DNA of 60,689 nucleotides from Novosphingobium sp. (GTDB lineage Bacteria > Pseudomonadota > Alphaproteobacteria > Sphingomonadales > Sphingomonadaceae): NCBI GenBank assembly GCA_030697365.1, contig JAUYQH010000180.1, forward strand, positions 1 through 60,689, given 5' to 3'. Position 1 is the first letter of the stretch; the number at the start of each line of letters is the position of its first letter. The notes beneath the pieces were generated by a model, which ran no database searches, was not told where the DNA came from, and was given only the letters and a program-made list of their open reading frames with translations. Below are positions 1 to 8,379 of the stretch, one piece after another. Position numbers and translations under genes: made by a program.

Positions 1-378
1 GTCAATTCAGCGCGCAAGACCGGGATGCTGCTCTATGCGCTGGTTATTCTCCCGATTCCGCTGGCTCTGACCGTCGACAGTGCGTGGACAGCGGCGGCGA
101 TCATCGGACTGGGCCTGTTCGCGCACCAGGGGTTCTCAACCAACATCTTCGGGTTCGCCGCCGATGCCATCCCCGCACGGCGCGTGGCGACGGCGATGGC
201 AATCGGGGCGATCGCGGGCAACCTGGCGGGCTTCGGCATCCAGGAAGCGACGGGGGCGCTGCTGACCGGTGGCTATGGCTACGCCCCGCTGTTCTGGGTC
301 GCCTCGGTCGCGTATCTGGCGGCGCTGGCCTGGATCCATCTGCTGGTGCCACGGATTGTGGCGGAGGATGAAGCCTGA
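1..378 (+). CDS. MFS transporter, C-terminal part (truncated by window start)
   Basis: The reading frame is open from base 1, so the gene starts outside the window. The visible 125 residues form about four hydrophobic helices with the glycine-rich loops typical of the last helices of a major facilitator superfamily sugar or organic anion carrier, ending in a short acidic tail (VAEDEA). It is followed at once by a strong hairpin terminator, so it is the last gene of an upstream unit. It lies next to the sulfoquinovose gene set, so it may be the inner-membrane importer of sulfoquinovose or its glyceride. That role is inference from position; the specificity-determining half is not visible. Confidence 0.75.
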   Translation, partial: VNSARKTGMLLYALVILPIPLALTVDSAWTAAAIIGLGLFAHQGFSTNIFGFAADAIPARRVATAMAIGAIAGNLAGFGIQEATGALLTGGYGYAPLFWVASVAYLAALAWIHLLVPRIVAEDEA

Positions 379-384
379 AACGAG

Positions 385-416
385 AAGGCCCCGCGAGATC
401 GCTCCCGCGGGGCCTT
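385..416. terminator. Rho-independent terminator between convergent genes
   Basis: AAGGCCCCGCG at 385-395 pairs perfectly with CGCGGGGCCTT at 406-416, an 11-bp stem closing a 10-nt loop, with TT/AA at the base on both sides. It sits 6 bp after the MFS stop and 29 bp from the end of the opposing TonB receptor gene, so it can end transcription from both directions. Confidence 0.85.
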
Positions 417-444
417 TCCCACGACCTAGAAGGTCCGGGCGGGT

Positions 445-2805
445 TCAGAAACTGAACCGGCCGTTGACTCCAAAATAGCGATCCGCGTCGCGCGGGATCT
501 GGTAGCGATAGCTGCCGCCGGGTCCGCCGGTGGCGATGGCCGCGGCATACGAGGTATCGAAGACGTTGCGCGCCTGGAGGGTCAGGCGATAGCGCCCGTC
601 GGCGTCGCCCACCCCCAGCGAGAGGTTGACCAGGCCGTAGCCGTCGATCGTGCCGAGTTGACGTTGCACCGCGTTAGGCGCGAACACCGAGAGCTGCTTG
701 CTCTGGAAGTTGCTGCTGGCACCGAGGAACACGTCGATCGCACCGCCGGTACGAGCCCGGTAGTCGGTCGACAGCGAACCCTTCCACTTCGGAGCGAAGG
801 CCAGCGGCGTGCCGCTCGGGATCACCGCCGTTGGGGCCGCACCAGGAGCCACACGGAACTGATCGACCCGCGCCTTGGTGAAGGCGACGCCGCCGTTGAG
901 CGTGAAATCCTCGAACGGACGCCACGACAGGTCGGCCTCGATCCCGTGGGTCGAAACTTCGCCAGCGTTGGTGAAGCGGGTCACCACGACACCCGCCACG
1001 ATGTCCGGGTTGTTGGCCTGGAAATTGTGGTAGTCGGCGCGGAACAGCGCGAGATTGAGTGTCATCGTGCCGTCGAAAAGCGTGTTCTTGAGCCCGATCT
1101 CGAAAGCGTCGGAGGTTTCGGGATCTATCCGGTTGGTCCCCGTCGCGGTCAGGTTGAAGAACACGTTGTAGGCTGGACCCTTGTATCCGCGGGTATAGCT
1201 CAGGTATCCCATGTGGTCGGGAGTGAAATCGAACTGCGCGGCGAACTTGCCCGAGAGGTCGTTTTCGCTCGTCCGGTCGCGGAACTGCGTCGCCGGCTGG
1301 CCGGTTCCCGTCGGCGTCACGGGGAAGCTCGGCTGAATACCCGGCCCCGCCAGCGTGGTGTTGCGGCTGAGGAACACCGAGAGCTTGTCACGCGCATAGC
1401 GCAAGCCACCGATCAGGCGGAAGTTATCGGTCGCGTTGAGGGTGGCCTGCCCGAACGCAGCGAGGTTCTTGAAGCTCGAGCCGAAATCGGCGACGCCGGT
1501 GGGGAAGGTAGAAGGATTGGCGTTGGCGCTGCCGCAGGGGATGAGAACATTGGTCGGCGCACCCGCAATGGCCGAGCAGACCACGTCGTCGCGCTGGAAG
1601 ATGCGCCGCGAGTCGGCCTTCGAATAGTAACCGCCGATCACGTAGGAAATGACCTGATCCGCGGGCGACGTGATCCGCAGTTCCTGGGTCAGCGTGTCGG
1701 TGGTCTGCGGCCCGGTATCGTGGAGCTGGATGAACCCGACGTAGGCCCGATCGAGCCAGTCGCCGTCACGGACTTCGAGGTTGTCCCACTCGCGATAAGA
1801 GCTGATCGAGGTCAGTGTGTGGCTGCCGAGTGCGATATCGGCCTGGAGCGATACGCCCCAGCCTTCTTCCTCGGTGCGGGTGACGAGGTTCTGGGTGATC
1901 CGCCGCGTCTTGTCGCCGCGCGGCGTCGGCAGCACAGTGAATGCAAGGCTGCTGCCGGGCAGGCCCGCGCCGGTCAGCGGACCGGTGGCGATGATCTCTG
2001 CGCAGCAATCGTCCTTGTTCTTGTGATAGTCGCCGGTCAGCGCGACCCTCAAGTCGGAGGAAGGCTCGTAGACGAACTGCGCGCGGCCGCCGTAGTGGCG
2101 ATAGCCGTTGACATCGCGGCCCAGGGTGACGTTGCGGATGTTGCCGTCGTAGCTGCCATAGAACCCGGTGAAACGGCTGAGTAGGTTGCCATCGGCCGAC
2201 AGCGGCACGTTGATCGCGCCCTTGACCCGGTATTCCTCGCCTTCGAATAAGCTGGCATCGACGGTCCCGCCGAACTCACGCTCGGGTTGGCGGGTGGTAA
2301 TGTTGATCACGCCGGCGCTGGCATTTTTGCCGAACAACGTGCCTTGCGGCCCGCGCAACACTTCGAGCCGGGCGACGTCGATCAGGTCGCTGAACGCCTC
2401 GCCTGAACGGGCGAACACAACGCCGTCGACCACGGTCGAGACCGAAGGCTCGCCGGCGATCGAGAAGCTGGCGGTACCGACGCCGCGCAGAAAAATCGTC
2501 TGGTTGAGCGTGGTGCCCGACTTGAGGAAGTTGAGCGCGGGGACCAGCTGGGCCGCGCCTTCGATGCTCGGCCGCGCGCTCGCCTCGAGCGCGTCGCCGC
2601 CGATCACCGAGACCGCGAGCGGGATGTCCTGGAGCCGCTCGGTGCGCTTTTGCGCGGTCACGACGATCTCGGACGGGGCCGCTTCTTCGGGTGCGGCTGC
2701 CGCGTCGACGGGGGTAGTATCCTGCGCCCACACGGGCGACACGAGCATCTGGGCAGCGGCGGACAGAATGAGCGCGGTACCCGTGTGCAGAAAGGCCTTG
2801 GTCAT
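445..2805 (-). CDS. TonB-dependent outer-membrane receptor (SQ cluster)
   Basis: A 786-residue TonB-dependent receptor that would take up a substrate across the outer membrane using TonB energy. The N-terminus is a signal peptide (about residues 1-28, ending near VWAQ). A TonB-box-like segment (EIVVTAQKR) follows, then the plug (GEPSVSTVVDGV and VLRGPQGTLFGKNASAGVI motifs), then the 22-strand barrel ending in aromatic Phe (GRFSF). The start at 2805 is preferred over an open extension to 3237 because it has the signal peptide and a GGGGAGG ribosome site 7 nt upstream. It is divergent from the sulfoquinovosidase operon, so import of sulfoquinovosyl glycerol is a reasonable guess, unproven. Confidence 0.9.
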   Translation of the reverse strand: MTKAFLHTGTALILSAAAQMLVSPVWAQDTTPVDAAAAPEEAAPSEIVVTAQKRTERLQDIPLAVSVIGGDALEASARPSIEGAAQLVPALNFLKSGTTLNQTIFLRGVGTASFSIAGEPSVSTVVDGVVFARSGEAFSDLIDVARLEVLRGPQGTLFGKNASAGVINITTRQPEREFGGTVDASLFEGEEYRVKGAINVPLSADGNLLSRFTGFYGSYDGNIRNVTLGRDVNGYRHYGGRAQFVYEPSSDLRVALTGDYHKNKDDCCAEIIATGPLTGAGLPGSSLAFTVLPTPRGDKTRRITQNLVTRTEEEGWGVSLQADIALGSHTLTSISSYREWDNLEVRDGDWLDRAYVGFIQLHDTGPQTTDTLTQELRITSPADQVISYVIGGYYSKADSRRIFQRDDVVCSAIAGAPTNVLIPCGSANANPSTFPTGVADFGSSFKNLAAFGQATLNATDNFRLIGGLRYARDKLSVFLSRNTTLAGPGIQPSFPVTPTGTGQPATQFRDRTSENDLSGKFAAQFDFTPDHMGYLSYTRGYKGPAYNVFFNLTATGTNRIDPETSDAFEIGLKNTLFDGTMTLNLALFRADYHNFQANNPDIVAGVVVTRFTNAGEVSTHGIEADLSWRPFEDFTLNGGVAFTKARVDQFRVAPGAAPTAVIPSGTPLAFAPKWKGSLSTDYRARTGGAIDVFLGASSNFQSKQLSVFAPNAVQRQLGTIDGYGLVNLSLGVGDADGRYRLTLQARNVFDTSYAAAIATGGPGGSYRYQIPRDADRYFGVNGRFSF

Positions 2806-2987
2806 CGTTTTCCTCCCCAAATCGGCCGCGCTAGACCACCGAATCGGCGTTTGAACGGCGCGACCGGGCGTGCGTCGACGCCGCCCTTGGCAAAAACCTT
2901 GCTGCCTCGGCGCGTTTCTGTCAAGCGGTGTCATAAGGCGGGAGCGAACGATTCCGGCCATTGGTACGGTAAGGGGCCAGAACGCGC
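2806..2987. promoter_or_regulatory. Divergent control region, TonB receptor / SQ operon
   Basis: This 182-bp spacer separates the start codons of two divergent units and must hold both promoters. An operator for the LacI-family regulator encoded just downstream would be expected here. I did not find a convincing long palindrome with a central CG, so no operator is called. Confidence 0.4.
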
Positions 2988-5021
2988 GTGGGCTTTTTCG
3001 TCGATCCGGCTGACGGCAGCGTGACCCTGACGGTCGCGGAATGCGTGTTGCTTTCGGGATCGACCGCCGCGCCGCTGCTGCGCGTCGCTCGCGGCGCACC
3101 CGACGTGACGATGGTTCGCGGCAATTTCCGGATCGACGATGCCCCCCATGATGCGCTCGAGCTTGGCTTTGCGACACTTGGCGATAACGACAATGAAGTC
3201 TTCCTCGCTTCGGCGGCACAGACAGACCCTGCGGCACGCATGGTCTGGGCGCCCGGCACCGGCGTTCTGATCATCGAGGCGTTCGGCAACCGCGACCGCC
3301 TGTGGCTGCGACTTCCCGCCGAACCCCGCGAGGCGGTGTGGGGCGGGGGCGAGCAGATGAGCTATCTGATGCTCGCCGGGCGACGCTTCCCGATATGGAC
3401 CAGCGAGCCGGGAGTGGGCCGCGACAAGTCAACCGAACTGACCCGCCAGATGGACCGCGACGGCATGGCCGGGGGCGATTACTGGACCACCAACTATCCG
3501 CAGCCGACCTTCCTCTCCTCGCGCGGATACGCCTGCCACCTCGACGCCAGCTGCTTCTCGGCGCTCGATTTCAGCGACCCCGCGCGCCACGAGGTCGAAG
3601 TGTGGAGCGGAACGGCGCGTTTCGAGTTCTTCATTGCCGATACCCCGGCCGCACTGGTCGGAGTGCTCTCGAGCCGTTTCGGTCGCCAGCCGCCGTTGCC
3701 GGATTGGGCGATCGGCGGGGCGATCGTCGGACTCAAGGATGGCGCCAACAGCTTTGTCCGGCTCGAGCGCGTCATAGCTGCTGGAGCCGCGGTCTCGGCG
3801 CTGTGGTGCGAGGACTGGGCGGGGATCCGTCAGACCAGCTTCGGTCGTCGGCTGTTCTGGGACTGGACTTGGGAAACCCCGCGGTTTCCGGACAACGCGC
3901 CGCGTTATCCCGATTTGCCCGGGCGGATCGCCCAGCTCGAAGCGCAGGGCATCCGCTTCCTCGCCTACGCCAACCCCTATCTGGCGATCGACGGCGCGCA
4001 GTATGGCGAAGCGCGCGAGGGCGGGCATCTCGCGCTGCGGCTCGACAGCGACGAACCGTATCACGTCGATTTCGGCGAGTTCGACTGCGGGGTTGTAGAT
4101 TTTACCCGCGAGGAAACGCGCGAGTGGTTTGCCGAACGGGTGTTGGCACACGAGATGCTCGACATCGGGATCGCCGGATGGATGGCCGATTTCGGCGAGT
4201 ACCTGCCCACCGACTTGCGCCTGGCCGACGGCAGCGACCCGATGGATGCGCATAATCGCTGGCCAGTGCTATGGGCGGAGGTCAATGCTAGGGCGCTCGC
4301 CAGCCGGGGCAAGACCGGCGATGTACTGTTCTTCATGCGCGCCGGCTTTTCTGGTGTGCAGGCGCACTGCCCGCTGCTGTGGGCGGGCGATCAGTCGGTC
4401 GATTTCACCCGCCACGACGGGATCGGCACGGTGGTCACCGCGGCGCTCTCGGCTGGGCTGGTGGGCAACGCCTTCAGTCATTCGGATTGCGGCGGCTACA
4501 CCTCGCTCCACGGCAACGTCCGCACCGCCGAACTGCTGATGCGCTGGTGCGAGCTGGCCGCGTTCGCCCCGGTGATGCGGACCCACGAGGGCAACCGGCC
4601 CGACGACAACCTGCAGATCGATTCGACCCCCGAACTGCTCGCCTGCTTTGCCCGTTGGAGCCGCGTTCACGCGGCGCTCGCGCCCTATGTCCGCCACTTG
4701 TGCGATGAAGCTTTGGCCAGCGGATTGCCGCCGCAGCGCCCGTTGTTCCTCCATTATCCTGCCGACAGTGCCTTGTGGACGGTGCAGGACCAGTTCCTCT
4801 ACGGTGCCGACCTGCTGGTTGCGCCGGTGATCGAGCAGGGAGCGGTGAAACGCGAGGTCATCCTGCCCGGCGAGCACCCGTGGCGGCATCTGTGGAGCGG
4901 CGAGGACTTTGCGCCGGGGGCGCACCGTATCGCCGCGCCGCTGGGAGAGCCGCCCGTTTTCTACCGCACCGACAGCGAGTTTGCCTCACTGTTCGCCGCT
5001 CTTCGGGACATCCAGCCATGA
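2988..5021 (+). CDS. smoI: Sulfoquinovosidase (GH31), KERWY type
   Basis: A 677-residue glycoside hydrolase family 31 enzyme that cleaves sulfoquinovosides such as sulfoquinovosyl glycerol to release sulfoquinovose. It aligns by eye over its length with E. coli YihQ. The nucleophile is Asp401 in GGWMADFGEYLPTD-like context (AGWMADFGEYLPTD here) and the acid/base is Asp468 in WAGDQSVDF. The sulfonate-recognition positions are Glu275, Arg288 and Trp291 in the CEDWAGIRQTSFGRRLFW segment, with Lys250 and Tyr504 (SDCGGY). This is the K-E-R-W-Y pattern known from Agrobacterium-type enzymes; E. coli has Q-Q-R-W-Y. No signal peptide is seen, so it should act in the cytoplasm. The start is GTG with AAGGGG about 11 nt upstream. 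Its stop overlaps the next start (ATGA). Confidence 0.9.
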   Translation: MGFFVDPADGSVTLTVAECVLLSGSTAAPLLRVARGAPDVTMVRGNFRIDDAPHDALELGFATLGDNDNEVFLASAAQTDPAARMVWAPGTGVLIIEAFGNRDRLWLRLPAEPREAVWGGGEQMSYLMLAGRRFPIWTSEPGVGRDKSTELTRQMDRDGMAGGDYWTTNYPQPTFLSSRGYACHLDASCFSALDFSDPARHEVEVWSGTARFEFFIADTPAALVGVLSSRFGRQPPLPDWAIGGAIVGLKDGANSFVRLERVIAAGAAVSALWCEDWAGIRQTSFGRRLFWDWTWETPRFPDNAPRYPDLPGRIAQLEAQGIRFLAYANPYLAIDGAQYGEAREGGHLALRLDSDEPYHVDFGEFDCGVVDFTREETREWFAERVLAHEMLDIGIAGWMADFGEYLPTDLRLADGSDPMDAHNRWPVLWAEVNARALASRGKTGDVLFFMRAGFSGVQAHCPLLWAGDQSVDFTRHDGIGTVVTAALSAGLVGNAFSHSDCGGYTSLHGNVRTAELLMRWCELAAFAPVMRTHEGNRPDDNLQIDSTPELLACFARWSRVHAALAPYVRHLCDEALASGLPPQRPLFLHYPADSALWTVQDQFLYGADLLVAPVIEQGAVKREVILPGEHPWRHLWSGEDFAPGAHRIAAPLGEPPVFYRTDSEFASLFAALRDIQP

Positions 5022-6040
5022 GCGAGCGCGCCAACATCCGCGATGTCGCCGCGCGGGCGGGGGTGGCGGTCAAGACCGTCAGCCGGGTGCTCAACGGCCA
5101 CCGCTATGTCCGCGACGAGACCCGCGAGAAGGTCGAGGCGGCCATGCGCGAGCTAGAGTTCCGCCCCTCGATCGCCGCGCGCATCCTGTCGGGCGCCAAG
5201 TCGCACCAGATCGCGCTGATCTATGACAACCACAGCCCCTATTACATGCACCAGATCCAGATCGGCTGCTGGGCGCGGTGCCACGAGGAAGGAATCCGGC
5301 TACTCGCCCAGCCGGTCGATGTGGCCGATCCGCGAGTCGGCGATCAGGTCCGCGGACTGGTCAGCGAGACCCACGTCGACGGTATCGTCCTGTCTTCCCC
5401 GGTGACCGATTGCGACCCGGTGCTGCGCGCGCTCGAGGCGATGGACGTGCCGTTCGTGCGGATTTCGCCTGGCACCAACCACGCGCTGACCAGCTCGGTT
5501 TTCATGGACGACGCGCAAGCCGCCGACGACATGACCACCCACCTGATCAACCTGGGCCACCGACGCATCGGGTTCATCAGGGGCCACCCCAACCACATGG
5601 CCTCGGGCGACCGCCAGTTCGGCTATCGCCGGGCGCTCGACCGCGCCGGGATTTCCTACGAGCCGCAGCTGGTGTGCGAAGGCGAGTTCGACTTCGACAG
5701 CGGGGTCGCGGCGGCCCGCGTGCTGCTCGACCTCGACGAGCCGCCGACCGCGATCTTTGCCTCGAACGACGACATGGCGGCCGGAGTGCTGGCCGAGGCC
5801 CACGATCGAGGGATCGAGCTGCCGCGCGAGCTTTCGGTCGCGGGGTTCGACGATACCACGCTGGCTCGAACGGTGTGGCCGCCGCTTACCACGATCCACC
5901 AGCCAATGGCTGAGTTGGCGCGCACCGCCACCGACCTCCTCCTCGCCGGTGGGGTGATCGCGCACCGCCGCCTGCCCCATCAACTGGTCGAGCGCGGCTC
6001 GGTCGCACCTCCTCCCAAACCAAGGAACACCGCCGGATGA
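5018..6040 (+). CDS. LacI-family transcriptional regulator
   Basis: A 340-residue repressor. Residues about 5-55 are the LacI helix-turn-helix (NIRDVAARAGVAVKTVSRVLN) with the hinge helix following (RPSIAARILSG), then a periplasmic-binding-protein-like sensor domain (ASNDDMAAGVLAEAHDRGIELP, VAGFDDTTLAR). The start at 5018 is the only one that puts the HTH at the N-terminus, and it overlaps the sulfoquinovosidase stop by 4 nt. Its place inside the operon suggests it senses a pathway sugar and controls its own operon. The ligand (SQ or a relative) is inferred from context. Confidence 0.9.
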   Translation: MSERANIRDVAARAGVAVKTVSRVLNGHRYVRDETREKVEAAMRELEFRPSIAARILSGAKSHQIALIYDNHSPYYMHQIQIGCWARCHEEGIRLLAQPVDVADPRVGDQVRGLVSETHVDGIVLSSPVTDCDPVLRALEAMDVPFVRISPGTNHALTSSVFMDDAQAADDMTTHLINLGHRRIGFIRGHPNHMASGDRQFGYRRALDRAGISYEPQLVCEGEFDFDSGVAAARVLLDLDEPPTAIFASNDDMAAGVLAEAHDRGIELPRELSVAGFDDTTLARTVWPPLTTIHQPMAELARTATDLLLAGGVIAHRRLPHQLVERGSVAPPPKPRNTAG

Positions 6041-6942
6041 CATTTCTGCCGCTCCCGACGACCCGCCGCCTCGGCCTCGACGGCCCCGAGGTGGCTCCGC
6101 TCGCATGGGGCATGTGGCGCTTTGCCGGGCGTAGCCGCGACGAAGCGGCGCGGCTGGTCCATGCCGCGCTCGATGCGGGGATCAACCTGCTCGACACCGC
6201 CGACATCTATGGTTTCGATGGCGTGAGCGGATTTGGCGATGCCGAAGCGCTGCTCGGCGAGGTGCTCGGTGCCGAGCGGGGCCTGCGTGAACGGATGGTG
6301 CTGGCGACCAAGGGCGGCATCCGCCCCCCGCTGCCCTACGATCAAAGCGCGGCTTACCTCGCCGAGGCGATCGACGCCTCGCTCCGCCGGCTCCAGTGCG
6401 AGCGGATCGACTTGTGGCAGATCCACCGTCCCGACATTCTCAGCCACCCGCAGGAGGTAGCGGCGGCGCTCGACAAGGCTGTGGCGGCGGGCAAGATCGG
6501 ACATGTCGGGGTGTCGAATTTCACCCAACTCCAGACCGCCGCGCTCGGCGCCTTCATCGGCAAGCCCCTCGCCACCACCCAGCCCGAGATCAGTCCGCTG
6601 GCGATTGAGCCTTTCGAGAACGGCGCGCTCGATCAGGCGATGGTCCTCGGCCTCGTTCCCCTGGCGTGGTCGCCACTGGGGGGTGGGCGGCTGGCCAAGC
6701 CCGAGACCGCGCGCGAACAGGCGGTCGCCGCCGCGCTCGACGAGGTCGCGGCCGCGCAGAACGCCAGCCGAACGATCGCCGCCTATTCGTGGCTGATGGC
6801 GCACCCCGCGGGGATCGTCCCGATCGCGGGAAGCCAGCAGGCCGACCGCATCGGCGAGGCGGCTGCGGCGCTGACGATGCGCTGGACTCGAGAACAATGG
6901 TACGCGGTGTTTACCGCGGCTCGTGGGGAGAAGCTGCCATGA
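6037..6942 (+). CDS. smoB: Aldo/keto reductase, candidate 6-oxo-glucose reductase
   Basis: A 301-residue NAD(P)H-dependent aldo/keto reductase with the (beta/alpha)8 signatures: DTADIYG (Asp and catalytic Tyr), the catalytic Lys in ATKGG, IHRPD, GVSNF, and the C-terminal cofactor segment PIAGSQQADRI. In the sulfo-SMO pathway an enzyme of this family (SmoB) reduces the 6-oxo-glucose left after desulfonation of sulfoquinovose to glucose. It resembles YdhF-like members. It is fused by ATGA overlaps to the LacI gene before it and the flavin monooxygenase gene after it, which supports the SmoB assignment. The substrate is inferred from this context. Confidence 0.8.
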   Translation: MTFLPLPTTRRLGLDGPEVAPLAWGMWRFAGRSRDEAARLVHAALDAGINLLDTADIYGFDGVSGFGDAEALLGEVLGAERGLRERMVLATKGGIRPPLPYDQSAAYLAEAIDASLRRLQCERIDLWQIHRPDILSHPQEVAAALDKAVAAGKIGHVGVSNFTQLQTAALGAFIGKPLATTQPEISPLAIEPFENGALDQAMVLGLVPLAWSPLGGGRLAKPETAREQAVAAALDEVAAAQNASRTIAAYSWLMAHPAGIVPIAGSQQADRIGEAAAALTMRWTREQWYAVFTAARGEKLP

Positions 6943-8012
6943 CCCAACAATGCGAGGTTTCCTGGTTTTCGGCGCTGTGCGACGACGACTACGAGTTTCT
7001 CGGCGTGCCCGATCCGATGCTCCAGTCGAGCTGGGAGCATTGCCGCAACATCGTTCTCACCGCCGAAAAAGGCGGGTTCGACAACGTGTTGCTGCCGTCG
7101 GGCTACCAACTCGGGCTAGACACGACCGTCTTCGCCGCGGCGATCGCGCCGTTCCTCAGGCGGATGCGGCTGCTGATGGCGACGCGGATCGGCGAGGATT
7201 GGCCGCCGCAGCTCGCGCGACGGATCGCGACGCTCGACCGCATCCTTGGCGGGCGGCTGACGGTCAACATCATCTCCTCTGACATCCCCGGCGAAACGCT
7301 CGACGGCGGGCCGCGCTATGCTCGCACGGTCGAGGTCATGAAGATCCTCAAGACCATGCTGGCGGGCGAGCACCTTTCGCACCACGGCGAGTTCTACCAG
7401 CTCGAACTCGATCCGCCGCGAATGACGACCGTCTCAGGCAAGTGCCCGCCGCTCTATTTCGGTGGGTTGAGCCCGGTCGCGCGCGAGGCGGCAGCCGAGG
7501 CCTGCGACGTCTATCTCATGTGGCCCGACACGATGGACAAGGTCCGCGAAAACATCGCCGATCTGCGCGCCCGCGCGGCAAAGTACGGCCGCACGCTCAA
7601 GTTCGGATATCGCGCGCACGTGATCGTCCGCGACACAGAGAGCGAGGCGCGCGCCTATGCCGACCGGCTGGTATCGAAGCTCGACGACGAGAAAGGCCGG
7701 GCGATCCGCGAACAGTCGCTCGATGCGAAGAACTTCGGGGTCCAGCGCCAGGCCGAGCTGCGCGGCGCGGCCGATGGCGACGGCTTTGTCGAGGACAACC
7801 TGTGGACCGGCATCGGTCGGGCCCGCTCGGGCTGCGGGGCGGCGATCGTCGGCGACCCCGATCAGGTTCTTGCAAAGCTGCGCGCCTATCAGGCCGAGGG
7901 GATCGAAGCTTTCATCCTATCTGGCTATCCCCACTCGGCGGAAGCCGACCTGTTCGCCCGCCACGTCTTACCTCGAATGAAACATGGGCCGCTCGCCGTG
8001 GATACCATTTGA
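6939..8012 (+). CDS. smoC: FMNH2-dependent LLM-class monooxygenase, candidate SQ desulfonating enzyme
   Basis: A 357-residue luciferase-like monooxygenase of the SsuD (alkanesulfonate monooxygenase) group. It begins with EVSWFSALCDDDYEFLG and carries MATRIGEDWPPQLARRIATLDRILGGRLTVNI, the typical core of this group. The likely reaction is oxidative C-S cleavage of sulfoquinovose to sulfite and 6-oxo-glucose, using reduced flavin from a partner reductase. The start at 6939 has a GGGGAGAAG ribosome site and overlaps the reductase stop; in-frame extension upstream reads antisense-like sequence. It is the last gene of the four-gene chain. No flavin reductase gene is in the window, so that partner must be supplied from elsewhere. 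Confidence 0.85.
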   Translation: MTQQCEVSWFSALCDDDYEFLGVPDPMLQSSWEHCRNIVLTAEKGGFDNVLLPSGYQLGLDTTVFAAAIAPFLRRMRLLMATRIGEDWPPQLARRIATLDRILGGRLTVNIISSDIPGETLDGGPRYARTVEVMKILKTMLAGEHLSHHGEFYQLELDPPRMTTVSGKCPPLYFGGLSPVAREAAAEACDVYLMWPDTMDKVRENIADLRARAAKYGRTLKFGYRAHVIVRDTESEARAYADRLVSKLDDEKGRAIREQSLDAKNFGVQRQAELRGAADGDGFVEDNLWTGIGRARSGCGAAIVGDPDQVLAKLRAYQAEGIEAFILSGYPHSAEADLFARHVLPRMKHGPLAVDTI

Positions 8013-8036
8013 GCCTTCCGGGATAGCCCGCGCATC

Positions 8037-8297
8037 TTAGATATCGAGGCGAAGACCGGGGTTCCTGCCGGTGCACTCCTCGATATGAAAGGAGGTCCGA
8101 TTTTCAACGATCCGGAATTTGAACCGGGCTGACCGCTTGCGGCCCAAACTCTGACGATTCGCTTTACTCAGGATGCCGATCAATTCGTCCGGCGCGAATG
8201 GCGAGCTCTGATTTGCCCGCCGATGCTCAGGATCAATCGGCAGGAACTCGCGACATTGCCAATTGGTGACTCCAATCCCCAATGGTGCACATCCCAT
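8037..8297 (-). CDS. Hypothetical 86-residue ORF
   Basis: An ATG-started ORF in the 592-bp spacer between the SQ operon and purU. The product has a plausible amino-acid make-up (for example FRIVENRTSFHIEECTGRNPG near the end) but I recognise no domain. Third-position GC is only moderate compared with the neighbours, and no clear ribosome site is seen. It may be a fragment of an older gene, as an adjacent remnant is. Confidence 0.25.
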   Translation of the reverse strand: MGCAPLGIGVTNWQCREFLPIDPEHRRANQSSPFAPDELIGILSKANRQSLGRKRSARFKFRIVENRTSFHIEECTGRNPGLRLDI

Positions 8298-8379
8298 GCT
8301 GAGCCATGAGGAACGCGTTCGCAGAACACCAAAACAACCCGCGGGCCACCGTGGCTTCGATTGGCTGTGAGCTGATCCG

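Noticed and set aside
658..2184. 508-codon open frame on the plus strand opposite the first TonB receptor
   Set aside because: The product is a low-complexity Arg/Val/Glu-rich antisense reading of a high-GC gene, while the minus strand has a clear signal peptide, plug and barrel.
2988..5021. Generic alpha-glucosidase or alpha-xylosidase for the GH31 gene
   Set aside because: The five sulfonate-binding positions and the two following sulfonate-pathway genes favour sulfoquinovosidase.
1..8012. Sulfo-EMP or sulfo-ED sulfoglycolysis instead of oxidative desulfonation
   Set aside because: No isomerase, kinase, aldolase or SQ dehydrogenase of those pathways is present, while an SsuD-like monooxygenase is.
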